DNA of 37,821 bases from an uncultured Clostridia bacterium (GCA_944380675.1 CALWIH010000010.1:1-37821); one strand, 5' to 3'; numbered from the stretch's first letter, positions 24,300 through 32,442 are shown. The notes: generated from the letters alone by a model not told the origin. Program-made: numbers and translations.

Positions 24300-25670
24300 T
24301 TATGTGGTTTCCGCTTCCGGCAGCCCCCAGCAGAGCGTGACGAGCGCGCCGTCCGGGATGAGAAAGCCCGCCCCGCGCTCCCCGTCCTCCGTGAGCCAGA
24401 CCGCCTTTCTCCCGCCGGAGCGGTTGAGCACGACGGCCGCCCGGCTCCCGTCGGGATTGCGGAAGGCGACGCACTCGAGCCGGCTGTCGTAGACGGAATG
24501 GCACAGGCGCACAGCGCCGGGGCGGATATAGCGGCTGAAATGACCGATGGCGTAGTACGAGGGATTGCGGCGAAGGGAGCCGCCGTCGAGCATGACGGGA
24601 GCCTCGCAGTAATTGCTCGCGTGGTTCGGGCCGCCCTTCTCGTCGAGCAGCAGATTCCAGTCGATGCTCGCGTTCGCGCCGTTCGCGAGGTTGCCGATGA
24701 TGTCGTGCGCGTAGCGGCGCGCCCTGTCCGCGCCGCTCTCGCGCCGGCGGCGGCTGTACTCAACGCAGCCCTCCGTGAACCACAGCTCCTTCTCCGGCCA
24801 GGCGCGGCGCACGAGCGGCAGGGCGGAGAAGTGATCCCCGGCGTACCAGTGGAAGGCGAAGCCCGCCGCCGCCGAGCCGTCCCCCGCCGCGGCCATGCTC
24901 TCCCGCGCGCGGAAGAAGAGCCGCTCCTTGTTGTGATCCCAGAGCAGGAGGCCGACGTCGGAGAGGCCGGCCCTGTCGAGGGCGGGGCGGAGATACTCCG
25001 CGGCAAACCGCCCCTCCTCCTCCCCGGTGTAGAGGCAGGAGTCCCATTTCTGGGAGGCGGCCGGCTCGTTCTGGACGGAGAGCATCCGCACGCAGCAGCC
25101 GGCGCGGCGGTACTCGAGCGCATAGCGGGCGAGGCATTCCGCCCAGAGCGCGCGGTATTCCGGCAAAAGCTTCCCGCCGCGGTTCATGTCGCCGTTGTCC
25201 TTCATGAAGGCCGGCGGGCTCCACGGGCTGAGCAGAAGCTCAATCGGCCTGCCCGCCGTGCGCCCCGCCGCCCGGATGAAGGGCAGGAGGTAGACGCTGT
25301 CCCTCTCAATGGAGAAACGCCCGTCTTCATACTCCTCCCGCGACTCGACGCACGCGTAGTTCGACAGGGAGAAGTCGCAGCTGTTGAGATGGACGCGGCC
25401 GAGCGTGTACCGCAGGCCGCTCTCACCGAAGTACGCCTCGAGCAGCTCCTCCTGGCGATTCTCGCTCAGAGTCAGCCAGGCCCAGCCCGCCGCCTCGGTG
25501 AACGCGCCGCCGAAGCCGCGGAACGTCTGCTCCGCGCAGTCGGGGTAGACGACGAGCTGGCGCATCTCGTCGTACCGGCTTTCCCGCAGCGGCCTTTTGC
25601 GCCAGTAGCGGCCGCGATCCAGGTTGGAGGAGACGAGAAACGCCTTCCCAAAGCCCGCAGATTGTTTCAT
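24300..25670 (-). CDS. Glycoside hydrolase family 30 (glucosylceramidase-like)
   Basis: 456 residues. A TIM barrel plus side beta-domain typical of GH30: FRGFGGAFTEAAGW at the start, LLSPWSPPAFMKDNGDMN, the acid/base glutamate in SVQNEP (E202), FHWYAGDH and the nucleophile in LWFTEG (E300). The C-terminal strands end with VVLNRSGGRKAVWLTEDG. The family includes beta-glucosylceramidases, beta-1,6-glucanases and xylanases; this one looks closest to the glucosylceramidase/beta-1,6-glucanase group. No signal peptide is visible, unlike many secreted GH30s. Start ATG 25670 has GGGAGG upstream. Confidence 0.9.
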   Translation of the reverse strand: MKQSAGFGKAFLVSSNLDRGRYWRKRPLRESRYDEMRQLVVYPDCAEQTFRGFGGAFTEAAGWAWLTLSENRQEELLEAYFGESGLRYTLGRVHLNSCDFSLSNYACVESREEYEDGRFSIERDSVYLLPFIRAAGRTAGRPIELLLSPWSPPAFMKDNGDMNRGGKLLPEYRALWAECLARYALEYRRAGCCVRMLSVQNEPAASQKWDSCLYTGEEEGRFAAEYLRPALDRAGLSDVGLLLWDHNKERLFFRARESMAAAGDGSAAAGFAFHWYAGDHFSALPLVRRAWPEKELWFTEGCVEYSRRRRESGADRARRYAHDIIGNLANGANASIDWNLLLDEKGGPNHASNYCEAPVMLDGGSLRRNPSYYAIGHFSRYIRPGAVRLCHSVYDSRLECVAFRNPDGSRAAVVLNRSGGRKAVWLTEDGERGAGFLIPDGALVTLCWGLPEAETT

Positions 25671-25719
25671 ACCCGTTCACCTCCCAGATACCGGCAAAGG
25701 AAGCGGACCGGCGCTCCGC

Positions 25720-25923
25720 TTACTGCTGCCCCAGAACGAGCAGCACGATCTGCAGCGCGATGAGCAGCACGCCGCAGATGAGAATCAGCCAGCCCCGCAC
25801 GCGGATGTTGCGCTTCGACTTCGGCTTCATGAGCTTCGCCGTCAGCTTTTCATACGGCGTCAGCAGAAAATACAGGCCGAGCAGAACAATCACAACGCCA
25901 AATACAATTGATACGATTTCCAT
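25720..25923 (-). CDS. Small membrane protein, 67 residues, unknown
   Basis: Two hydrophobic helices (about 3-22 and 44-65) are separated by a strongly basic loop (KLTAKLMKPKSKRNIRVRG), which should face the cytoplasm. An AGGAGG ribosome site six bases before the ATG makes it a credible gene despite its size. It lies between a flavoprotein gene and the GH30 gene, all on the minus strand. I do not recognise the family and assign no function. Confidence 0.7.
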   Translation of the reverse strand: MEIVSIVFGVVIVLLGLYFLLTPYEKLTAKLMKPKSKRNIRVRGWLILICGVLLIALQIVLLVLGQQ

Positions 25924-25939
25924 ACGGTTCCTCCTGAGA

Positions 25940-25959
25940 CCGCCGCGCCTGCGCGGCGG
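25940..25959. other. GC hairpin between flavoprotein and small membrane protein genes
   Basis: CCGCCGCGC / GCGCGGCGG with almost no loop, directly before the ribosome site of the small gene on the minus strand. There is no T-run. It may be a processing or stabilising element. Confidence 0.4.
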
Positions 25960-25980
25960 ATAGTGATGGGAAAAAACGAC

Positions 25981-27573
25981 TCAAACGCAGGCTCTCGGCC
26001 CGCAGAGCAAAACGCGCTCGGCGCAGCGGACGCCGTCGACGGCGGCGGAGACGATGCCGCCCGCGTACCCGGCTCCCTCGCCGCACGGATAAAGGCCCGC
26101 GAGCGAGACGCTCTGCAGATCCTCCCCGCGCGTAATGCGCACGGGCGAGGAGCTTCTCGTCTCGACGCCGGTCAGGACGGCGTCCGGATGGGCGAAGCCG
26201 CGCAGCCGGGCGTCGAGCAGCGGCAGAGCGCCGCGCATGGCGTCGAGGACGGCCTTCGGCAGGACGCCGTCGAGCGTGCCGGGCGTGACGCCGGGCCGGT
26301 ACGACGGCACGACGCTCCCGAAGGAGACGGTCGGCATCCCGTGCAGGAAATCGCCGACGCGCTGCGCCGGGGCGCGGTAGCCGCCCCCGCCCGCCTCGAA
26401 GGCGAGCGTCTCGAGCCGCTCCTGCAGCAGCATTCCCGAAAGCGGGTGGCTGCCGCCGAAATCCTCGGGTCCGACGCCGACGAGCAGGGCGGCGTTCGCG
26501 TTCCCGCCGTCGCGCGCGCGGCGGCTCATGCCGTTCGTCACGAGGCGGCCCTCCTGGCTCGCCGCCGCGACAACCTCGCCGCCGGGGCACATACAGAAGG
26601 TGTACACGCCGCGCCCGCCCGGAAGATGGACGGCGAGGCGGTAGTCCGCCGCGCCGAGATCGGGATGACCCGCAAACTTGCCGTACTGCGAGCGGTCAAT
26701 CGCGCTCTGCAGATGCTCGATGCGCGCGCCGAGCGAGAAGGGCTTCGGCTCGAGGAAAACGCCGAGGCCGTCGAGCATCCGGAAGGTGTCGCGGGCGCTG
26801 TGGCCGACGGCGAGAATCAGCTGAGAGCACTCGATCGTCTCTCCCGACGAGAGAACCGCGCCCGTCAGCATTCCGTCCTTCGCGAGGAGCGTGTCGACTC
26901 TCGCATGAAAGCGCACCTCTCCGCCGAGGGAGCGGATCTCCTCCCGGATGGCCTGCACAACGCCGGGCAGATGGTCGGTGCCGACGTGGGGCTTCGCCTC
27001 CCAGAGGATTTCGCGCGGCGCGCCGGCCGCGGCGAACGTCTCGAGGATGAAGCGGGCGCGCGGGTCCTTCGTGCCGGTGTTGAGCTTGCCGTCGGAAAAC
27101 GTTCCTGCGCCTCCCTCGCCGAACTGGACGTTCGACTCCGGGTCGAGCGCGCCGCCGCTCCAGAACCGCTCGACCGCCGCGGCGCGCTCCGCGACGGGAG
27201 CGCCGCGCTCCAAAACGATCGGCCTTGCCCCGGCGCGCGCAAGGATCAGCGCCGCAAACAGCCCGGCCGGGCCGAGGCCGACGACGACGGGGCGCTGCGC
27301 CATCGGCCTCGACGGCGGCAGCTCGTACCGAAACGGCTCCGCCTCGGACACCTTCGGCCCGAGCGAGGACAGCGGCGGGCCGTCGACCTCGCACTCGACG
27401 GTGCAGATCAGATGGACGTCGTTCTTTTTCCGCGCGTCAACCGACCGCCGCGTCAGCTCGAGCGAGGCGATGCGCTCCGGCGAAACGCGCAGGCGCTTCG
27501 CGGCGAGACTGCGCAGCAGCCCCGGCGGCGCGCCGAGCGGAAGCGGAATTTCCGCAATTTTATATCTCGTCAT
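25981..27573 (-). CDS. NAD(P)/FAD-dependent dehydrogenase (COG2509-like)
   Basis: 530 residues. After a ~90-residue N-terminal domain (MTRYKIAEIPLPL, KNDVHLICTVEC) comes the FAD-binding motif VVVGLGPAGLFAALILARAG. FGEGGAGTFSDGKLNTGTKD and ILAVGHSARDTFRML follow, and the C-terminus has LYPCGEGAGYAGGIVSAAVDG. This matches the uncharacterised FAD-dependent dehydrogenase family. Reaction unknown; cytoplasmic. It starts 22 bases after the HI0933-like flavoprotein, a pairing often seen in Clostridia. Confidence 0.85.
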   Translation of the reverse strand: MTRYKIAEIPLPLGAPPGLLRSLAAKRLRVSPERIASLELTRRSVDARKKNDVHLICTVECEVDGPPLSSLGPKVSEAEPFRYELPPSRPMAQRPVVVGLGPAGLFAALILARAGARPIVLERGAPVAERAAAVERFWSGGALDPESNVQFGEGGAGTFSDGKLNTGTKDPRARFILETFAAAGAPREILWEAKPHVGTDHLPGVVQAIREEIRSLGGEVRFHARVDTLLAKDGMLTGAVLSSGETIECSQLILAVGHSARDTFRMLDGLGVFLEPKPFSLGARIEHLQSAIDRSQYGKFAGHPDLGAADYRLAVHLPGGRGVYTFCMCPGGEVVAAASQEGRLVTNGMSRRARDGGNANAALLVGVGPEDFGGSHPLSGMLLQERLETLAFEAGGGGYRAPAQRVGDFLHGMPTVSFGSVVPSYRPGVTPGTLDGVLPKAVLDAMRGALPLLDARLRGFAHPDAVLTGVETRSSSPVRITRGEDLQSVSLAGLYPCGEGAGYAGGIVSAAVDGVRCAERVLLCGPRACV

Positions 27574-27595
27574 AGAATTCCCGTTCCCTCCCCAT

Positions 27596-28858
27596 TTATA
27601 TGCGGTGATCCCAGCGAACCGACGGATCCGCCGCCATACCGGCGCTGCGCCCGGCGAGCAGGCCGGTCGCCCACGCCCAGTGCAGGTTGTAGCCGCCGCA
27701 GTCGCCGTCGACGTTGAGCAGCTCGCCCGTCAGATAGACGCCGGGGCATCGGCGCGACTCGAGCGTCGAGACGTCCACCTCGGAGAGCGGGACGCCGCCC
27801 GCCATGGCCTGCGCCGCGCCCCAGCCCGCCGTCCCCGTCACAGGGAAGCGGAAATCGCGGATTTTTGCCGCGATGGCGGAGAGCTGCGGCGGGCGCAGCT
27901 CCCTCGCGAGCTCCGGAAGCCTGCCCACGGCGGCGCGCAGCACCTCCCGCGCGACGAGGCGGTTGAGCATCCCGTCGAGCAGCTCCTGGGCGGGCAGGAT
28001 CGGCGAGGACGCCGCCGACCGAAGGAGCGCGAAGACGTCGCCGGGGCCAACCTCCGGCATCAGGCAGACGGAAAATTCCGCCTCCCGCTTTTCGGCGGCG
28101 GAAAGCTCCCCGTAGGCGCGGGAAATCTCAAACACGCAGATGCCGGAAAGCCCCTCGCCCGTGAACTGCACCTCGCCGCGCGAGGAGGCGACGCCGCGCG
28201 CCTTCGTCCAGAGCGAGATCTCCGCGAGGCTGCGCGCGCCCTTGAGCGGCTTCGCGCGCTCCGGGGGGACCGTCAGCGCGACGAGCGTGGGAAAGAGCTC
28301 CGTCACATGGTGGCCGAGGCTCTGCGCCAGCCGGCAGCCGGCGTCCGTCCCGCCGAGGGGCGGCGAGGCCATCCCGCCGCACGCCAGAATCACGCGGCGC
28401 GCCCGCACCCTTCCCGAGGGGCCGGAGAGCGTCAGAAAGCCCTGCTCGCGGCGGATCTCCTCCACCGGGAAGCCGCAGCGCACCTCCCCGCCCCGCCGCT
28501 CGACGCGGCGCAGCAGGCACTCGAGGACGCTCGCCGCCTGCAGGCCGTACGGGTAAAGCCTCCCCTCGTCAAGCTCGCGGCAGAGCAGGCCGTTTTTCCG
28601 CCAGAACTGCTCGAGCTTTTCCGGGGAGAACCGCTCGAGGATGCGCGACGCCCGCTGGACGTCGCCATGGTAATGCTCGGGCGAAACGTTCCGGTTCCCC
28701 AGATTGCAGCGCCCGTTTCCCGTCGCGAGCAGCTTTTTTCCGGGGCGCTGCTTCGCCTCAAGCACGACGGTGGAGCCGGCCTGCACCGTCTCCCCCGCAG
28801 CCGCGAGTCCCGACGCGCCCGCGCCGATGATCGCGAATTCAAACGCCGCTTCTCCCAT
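27596..28858 (-). CDS. HI0933/BaiN-like flavoprotein
   Basis: 420 residues. FAD motif FAIIGAGASGLAAA, then the family mark KKLLATGNGRCNLGN, VILACGGMASPPLGGTDAG, TAGWGAAQAMAGGV, and C-terminal GVYLTGELLNVDGDCGGYNLHWAWATG. The family includes BaiN, linked to bile-acid dehydroxylation, but most members have no proven role. So I give no specific reaction. First gene of the minus-strand run, with a ribosome site GGGAGGGA and its own promoter. Confidence 0.85.
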   Translation of the reverse strand: MGEAAFEFAIIGAGASGLAAAGETVQAGSTVVLEAKQRPGKKLLATGNGRCNLGNRNVSPEHYHGDVQRASRILERFSPEKLEQFWRKNGLLCRELDEGRLYPYGLQAASVLECLLRRVERRGGEVRCGFPVEEIRREQGFLTLSGPSGRVRARRVILACGGMASPPLGGTDAGCRLAQSLGHHVTELFPTLVALTVPPERAKPLKGARSLAEISLWTKARGVASSRGEVQFTGEGLSGICVFEISRAYGELSAAEKREAEFSVCLMPEVGPGDVFALLRSAASSPILPAQELLDGMLNRLVAREVLRAAVGRLPELARELRPPQLSAIAAKIRDFRFPVTGTAGWGAAQAMAGGVPLSEVDVSTLESRRCPGVYLTGELLNVDGDCGGYNLHWAWATGLLAGRSAGMAADPSVRWDHRI

Positions 28859-28904
28859 TTCGTCTCCCTCCCGCCGCGCCGTCCGCGGCGCGCTTCTTTT
28901 TGCT

Positions 28905-28933
28905 ATTATAGCATAGCGCGCGCGAAATGGAAA
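28905..28933 (-). promoter_or_regulatory. Promoter of the flavoprotein-glycosidase run
   Basis: On the minus strand TTTCCA (28933-28928), 17 bases, then a perfect TATAAT (28910-28905). The -35 is only partly consensus. Confidence 0.5.
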
Positions 28934-28992
28934 GCCTTCCTCCCGCTCCGTGCGCGCAGAAAAGAAAATTAAGAATTATTTTTATTTTTCTC

Positions 28993-29021
28993 TTGACGAG
29001 CGGAAAAGTCTGTGATATGAT
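28993..29021 (+). promoter_or_regulatory. perR promoter
   Basis: TTGACG (28993-28998), 17-base spacer, TATGAT (29016-29021). A start site near 29028 falls just before the candidate operator. Confidence 0.75.
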
Positions 29022-29030
29022 AAAGCCAAG

Positions 29031-29055
29031 TTAAGAACGATTCTCATTATTAAGT
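29031..29055 (+). promoter_or_regulatory. Candidate PerR/Fur operator before perR
   Basis: The AT-rich stretch begins TTAAGAACGATTCTC and continues CATTATTAAGT, with inverted symmetry (TTAA at both sides, GAA-CGA-TTC inside). A 15-base window at 29041-29055 agrees with about 9 of 14 defined positions of the PerR box. It lies between the start site and the ribosome site, fitting autoregulation. Confidence 0.45.
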
Positions 29056-29066
29056 TGAGGTGAGCG

Positions 29067-29468
29067 ATGGAACGGCGACAAAACTTCAGCCGAAAACGGG
29101 AAGCGATTCTGCAGACGGTCCGGGGCACGACGGAGCATCCCTCCGCCGAGTGGGTTTACCATCAGCTCAAGGCCGCTTACCCCGATCTGAGTCTGGGGAC
29201 GGTATACCGGAACCTCTCTCAGTTCAAAAACGACGGCGTCATCATCAGCCTCGGCACGGTCAACGGCCAGGAACGGTTTGACGGCGCGACGCATCCCCAT
29301 TCCCACTTTGTCTGCGAGCGATGCGGGCGCGTACTCGACGTCGAAAGCACCTTCAGCAGCGAAGCCTGTTCCCGGATTTCCCAGCGCTACGGCGTTCTCG
29401 CGGAGAGGTGCGACGTCATCTACCGGGGGATTTGCGCTTCCTGCAAAAATGAAAACGAAAACCGGTAA
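29067..29468 (+). CDS. perR: PerR-type Fur family repressor
   Basis: 133 residues, a winged-helix DNA-binding domain plus Fur dimerisation domain. The residues expected for PerR peroxide sensing are present: H24 (EHPSAEWVY), D72 (RFDGATH), H78 and H80 (HPHSH) and D91. The aspartate in RFD separates PerR from Fur, which has glutamate. The structural zinc site is C83/C86 and C123/C126. Metal-catalysed oxidation of the histidines would release DNA. It sits 55 bases before a reverse rubrerythrin, a common PerR target in clostridia. Start ATG 29067 with GAGG upstream. Confidence 0.85.
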   Translation: MERRQNFSRKREAILQTVRGTTEHPSAEWVYHQLKAAYPDLSLGTVYRNLSQFKNDGVIISLGTVNGQERFDGATHPHSHFVCERCGRVLDVESTFSSEACSRISQRYGVLAERCDVIYRGICASCKNENENR

Positions 29469-29488
29469 TAAAAACGAAAACCGGTAAT
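29452..29488 (+). repeat. 18-bp tandem direct repeat across the perR stop codon
   Basis: The unit AAAACGAAAACCGGTAAT occurs at 29452-29469 and 29471-29488, separated by one A. The first copy encodes the end of PerR and its TAA; the second lies just behind. It looks like a recent tandem duplication. Confidence 0.8.
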
Positions 29489-29489
29489 C

Positions 29490-29504
29490 TTATTTTTATT
29501 ATGA
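29490..29504 (+). promoter_or_regulatory. PerR box before the reverse rubrerythrin gene
   Basis: TTATTTTTATTATGA agrees with 11 of 14 defined positions of the PerR consensus TTATAATNATTATAA. It lies four bases before the GGAGG ribosome site and overlaps a possible TATTAT -10 box, so binding would block expression. Confidence 0.55.
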
Positions 29505-29523
29505 ATATGGAGGAAATGCTATC

Positions 29524-30066
29524 ATGAAAAAGTTTGTTTGCTCTGTCTGCGGTTATGTGTTCACCGGCGATGAGGCCCCCGAGTTCTGCCCCCAGTGCAA
29601 GGCTCCGAAGGAGAAGTTCGTGGAGCAGGCCGGCGAGATGAGCTGGGCCGCTGAGCACGTTGTCGGCGTGGCGCAGGGCTCTTCCGAGGACATCATGAAC
29701 GATCTGCGCGCCAACTTCAACGGCGAGTGCACCGAGGTCGGTATGTATCTGGCCATGGCCCGCGTCGCGCATCGCGAGGGCTATCCGGAGATCGGCCTGT
29801 ACTGGGAGAAGGCCGCCTATGAGGAGGCTGAGCACGCCGCGAAGTTCGCCGAGCTTCTCGGCGAGGTCGTGACCGACTCCACCAAGAAGAACCTCGAGAT
29901 GCGCGTTGAGGCCGAGAACGGCGCGACCGCCGGCAAGTTTGACCTGGCCAAGCGCGCGAAGGCCGCGAACCTCGACGCCATTCACGATACCGTCCATGAG
30001 ATGGCCCGCGACGAGGCCCGTCACGGCAAGGCGTTCAAGGGTCTGCTGGAGAGATACTTCGGCTGA
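29524..30066 (+). CDS. Reverse rubrerythrin (peroxide/oxygen reductase)
   Basis: 180 residues. The rubredoxin-like iron site comes first (C6-x-x-C9 and C22-x-x-C25), followed by the four-helix di-iron domain. That domain shows the E-x-x-H style ligand motifs ([29 protein letters not shown]). In ordinary rubrerythrin the order is the opposite; the N-terminal order is the 'reverse' type that detoxifies peroxide and oxygen in clostridia. Codon choice is markedly uniform, suggesting high expression. It has a strong GGAGG site, sits behind perR, and is followed by a strong terminator. Confidence 0.9.
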   Translation: MKKFVCSVCGYVFTGDEAPEFCPQCKAPKEKFVEQAGEMSWAAEHVVGVAQGSSEDIMNDLRANFNGECTEVGMYLAMARVAHREGYPEIGLYWEKAAYEEAEHAAKFAELLGEVVTDSTKKNLEMRVEAENGATAGKFDLAKRAKAANLDAIHDTVHEMARDEARHGKAFKGLLERYFG

Positions 30067-30105
30067 GAAAACGCCGCAGCGAAACGGTTTTCCTAAAATA
30101 AAAAT

Positions 30106-30148
30106 GCAGAGCGCTGTTCCCGCGAGGGGACGGCGCTCTGCTTTTTTT
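30106..30148 (+). terminator. Terminator after reverse rubrerythrin
   Basis: GCAGAGCGC / GCGCTCTGC with an inner stem GTTCCC / GGGGAC, then seven T. On the minus strand ATTTTTATTTT follows the stem, so it can also end the convergent kinase gene. Confidence 0.85.
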
Positions 30149-30168
30149 GCAGCGGGTCGGTTTTCTGT

Positions 30169-31098
30169 TCAGAGGCGAAGGTCGGAAAAGCGCTCGCAGA
30201 ACGTCCGCAGCATGGCGGCGCTCGCGTCGAAGAGGCCGCGCATGGAGGGCTGATCGGCGCACCAGGCGACGAAGATGCACTCGCTTCCGGCGAGGATGTA
30301 CGGCGCGGCCTCGCGCTCCTCCGGCGTCAGGGCGGCGGCGCTGTCGTACCCTTGGAGGATGCCGCGCCAGACGGGCAGCCAGCGCGCAAGACCGTGGAGC
30401 TTCTCCTCGTCGAAGGTTTCGCTCAGGACGCTCCCCGCCGCGTAGACGGGATCGAAGACGCGCGCATTGCACTCGGCGAGGTCGAAGTCGAGAAAGGCGA
30501 AGCGGCCGCCGGAAAAGAGGAGGTTGCCGAGGTTCGGGTCGCGGTGGATGAGCTGGCGCGGAAGAAGCGGCAGAAGCTGCCCGAGGCGCTCCGCAAACGT
30601 TCGGCAAAAGCCGTCCGGCAGGGAGACGAGCTCCGTCGCGCGCGGGAACGCCCAGCCGAAGACCGTCCGGCCGAAGTCCGAGTCCGCGGCGGGCGCGTCA
30701 AGGCCGCGCAGCGCGATCGACAGCTTGCCGATGGCCTCGCCGAGGCGCCGCGCCTTCTCCTCCCCGCCGGGCTCGTACAGCTCCCGCGAGCGGAGATGGA
30801 CGCCGGAAATCCGCTTCATCAGGCAGACGAACGAGCCGCCGTCCTCGACCAGCTCGCTGCCGTCGAGGGACGGGATGGCCGTCGCGGCCTCGAGCCCCTG
30901 CGCGTCCAGCAAACGCGCGAGCGCAAACGAGCGGCGCAGACGCTCCGCGTCCTCCGACCGCTTGAGCACATACCGCTCCCCGACGAACCAGACGTTCGTC
31001 TTCCGGGCGATCCCCGCGGGATCCGACGCCGGCGCGATCGCTTCTCCCTCCATTCCCCAGAGGGAGAGAAGCTTTTCTATGTTCGGATGGGATTCCAT
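30169..31098 (-). CDS. APH/choline-kinase-like phosphotransferase
   Basis: 309 residues with the aminoglycoside-phosphotransferase fold. The lysine region is RYVLKR. The catalytic loop is LIHRDPNLGNLLF (H185, D187, N192), and the metal-binding LDFDLAE follows (D204, D206). Such kinases phosphorylate small hydroxyl compounds (choline, homoserine, sugars, antibiotics) in the cytoplasm. Nothing here points to a substrate, and the label should not be read as antibiotic resistance. It stands alone between two terminators, with an extended -10 TGCTATACT at 31158-31150. Confidence 0.85.
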   Translation of the reverse strand: MESHPNIEKLLSLWGMEGEAIAPASDPAGIARKTNVWFVGERYVLKRSEDAERLRRSFALARLLDAQGLEAATAIPSLDGSELVEDGGSFVCLMKRISGVHLRSRELYEPGGEEKARRLGEAIGKLSIALRGLDAPAADSDFGRTVFGWAFPRATELVSLPDGFCRTFAERLGQLLPLLPRQLIHRDPNLGNLLFSGGRFAFLDFDLAECNARVFDPVYAAGSVLSETFDEEKLHGLARWLPVWRGILQGYDSAAALTPEEREAAPYILAGSECIFVAWCADQPSMRGLFDASAAMLRTFCERFSDLRL

Positions 31099-31149
31099 GG
31101 CAGCGCCTCCTCAAGAAGCTTTTTCCGCCCGGCGGGGCGGGATGGATTC

Positions 31150-31158
31150 AGTATAGCA
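31150..31158 (-). promoter_or_regulatory. Extended -10 promoter of the kinase gene
   Basis: On the minus strand TGCTATACT matches the extended -10 pattern TGnTATAAT with one change. No good -35 lies at the proper distance, as is usual for extended -10 promoters. Confidence 0.45.
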
Positions 31159-31199
31159 TATTTTTGCGGGGAAGTCTGCCGGGAGGACTGCTCCTATGA

Positions 31200-31228
31200 A
31201 AAAAAGGACGGATTTTCCGTCCTTTTTT
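31200..31228. terminator. Bidirectional terminator
   Basis: AAAAAAGGACGGA / TCCGTCCTTTTTT, 13 pairs around TTT, with A and T tails on both sides. It lies just behind the surface-protein fragment and marks the left end of the low-GC patch. Confidence 0.8.
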
Positions 31229-31243
31229 CATAGGCGTCTGAGG

Positions 31244-31663
31244 TCACGCGACGGTTGCCACCGTCACAGGGGACGGCGCGCCGTTGATGTAGAAGCCGGA
31301 GCTTTCGCCAGGAGCGCCGACTGCCTTCACCTGAAAGAAATAATCGCGTCCCCAATGGCCGGCGAAGCTGACGGTAAAGCAGGGGGAGCCGGCGACAAAC
31401 GTCGGGAGGCTGTCCGCCGTCAGCCTGAACTGATACGTTTTTCCCTTCGCCACGGTGAACGGGAGCGTGGTGTCGCACGCTACCGCGCCGCGCTCCTGCA
31501 GGACGGGAGCGGCAATATCGTCCAGCGAATCGGTGAGGCCGGCGGTAAAATCGTAGTCGTCCGTCTCAGGCGTCCAGTGGAAGGCAGCCGGATTGCGGCA
31601 GAAATCAAAGAAAGAGCACCCGGCCGCGTTATGTTCCTTCAGTACAAACTGTTTTGAAATTCG
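31244..31663 (-). pseudogene. C-terminal fragment of a surface protein, 5' part missing
   Basis: A frame open for about 139 codons with no usable start near its beginning; the first GTG is at 31453. It contains VLKEHNAAGCSFFDFC, then WTPETDDYDFTAGLTDSLDD, then a beta-rich module CDTTLPFTVAKGKTYQFRLT through DYFFQVKAVG to GFYINGAPSPVTVATVA. From memory, such modules cap secreted cell-wall hydrolases in related gut Clostridia; I cannot verify this here. Its beginning overlaps the last codons of the upstream gene in another frame. It looks like the remaining tail of a gene whose front was replaced. Confidence 0.55.
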
Positions 31664-32403
31664 TCAAACATCTGAGATTTTTCTTTCATCCGCTCATCCG
31701 CTTCCTCTGCCAAACCAAGCCCGTTTTCCATTTCCTGATTCAGATCAACCAGAAGCGTGGTGAGCCGCTCCCTCTGATTCGCGGCGCAAGCGTCCGCAAT
31801 CTCATGCAAGATAGCCGTGAGAGCTGCCCGGTGCTCCTCCAAAGCAGATATTCCGTAATTATCCAGTCCGAAGCGCTCGAAGGAGAGATCGTCCATCTTC
31901 TCAACGACACGGGAAAGCGATCCCGTCACACCCGTTTTCGCGTAGGATTCAAGCGAACTCGCCGCTATCCCCACCGCGTCGAGATAGTCTTCCATCTCCT
32001 GAGAGCAAATCGCTTCGATAAACGGTTCGTACTGCGCGAATTCTTCCAATTTCAAATAAAGCTCCAAACTGCTTTGAGCGTCTGAGGCGCTTGCAAAACC
32101 AAGCTTTTCCGTCAGCGCTTTGAGGGCTTCCGCTTTCTCGAAATTGCTGCTCTCCAAGCAGTTATCCGGCGTAATGCCGCGCAGAAACGTGTTTGTCTCC
32201 TCGCAGACAAGCATCCCAAGGCCGGACGAAATTTTCTCGTAATCAGACGGCTCGAGCGTGTCCACCAGTCCGATCGCTTTCTCGTAATCGCCCTCCTCCA
32301 CGCAGGCCGTTATGTTTTCTTTCGCTTCCTTCGCACGAAACTCCGGAGCAACGACAAAGACCGCGATTGCCGCGGCGCTGCTCCATATAAGACGGCGTCT
32401 CAT
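31639..32403 (-). CDS. Membrane-anchored protein of unknown function, XRE-linked
   Basis: 254 residues. A basic start MRRRLIW and one hydrophobic helix (about 5-20) form a membrane anchor or uncleaved signal; the rest is acidic and almost entirely helical. YEKAIGLVDTLEPSDYEKI resembles a tetratricopeptide-like helix pair, and SALEEHRAALTAILHEIAD with NQEMENGLGLAEEADERMKEK may form coiled coil. I recognise no family. GC content is clearly lower than in flanking genes, suggesting separate origin. The start has GACAGGAG directly upstream. It is divergent from an XRE regulator and shares the dyad-bearing control region with it. Confidence 0.65.
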   Translation of the reverse strand: MRRRLIWSSAAAIAVFVVAPEFRAKEAKENITACVEEGDYEKAIGLVDTLEPSDYEKISSGLGMLVCEETNTFLRGITPDNCLESSNFEKAEALKALTEKLGFASASDAQSSLELYLKLEEFAQYEPFIEAICSQEMEDYLDAVGIAASSLESYAKTGVTGSLSRVVEKMDDLSFERFGLDNYGISALEEHRAALTAILHEIADACAANQRERLTTLLVDLNQEMENGLGLAEEADERMKEKSQMFDEFQNSLY

Positions 32404-32442
32404 GCTCCTGTCCCCCCTTCTTATATTTTTCTCCTAGCCTTT

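Noticed and set aside
22011-25763. Very long open frame on the plus strand (about 1250 codons)
   Set aside because: It lies opposite GH3 and GH30, whose motifs are clear. Its translation is arginine/alanine/valine-rich without domains, a product of high GC at third positions.
30169-31098. Antibiotic-resistance gene
   Set aside because: The APH fold alone does not show this; there is no resistance context and many such kinases act on metabolites.
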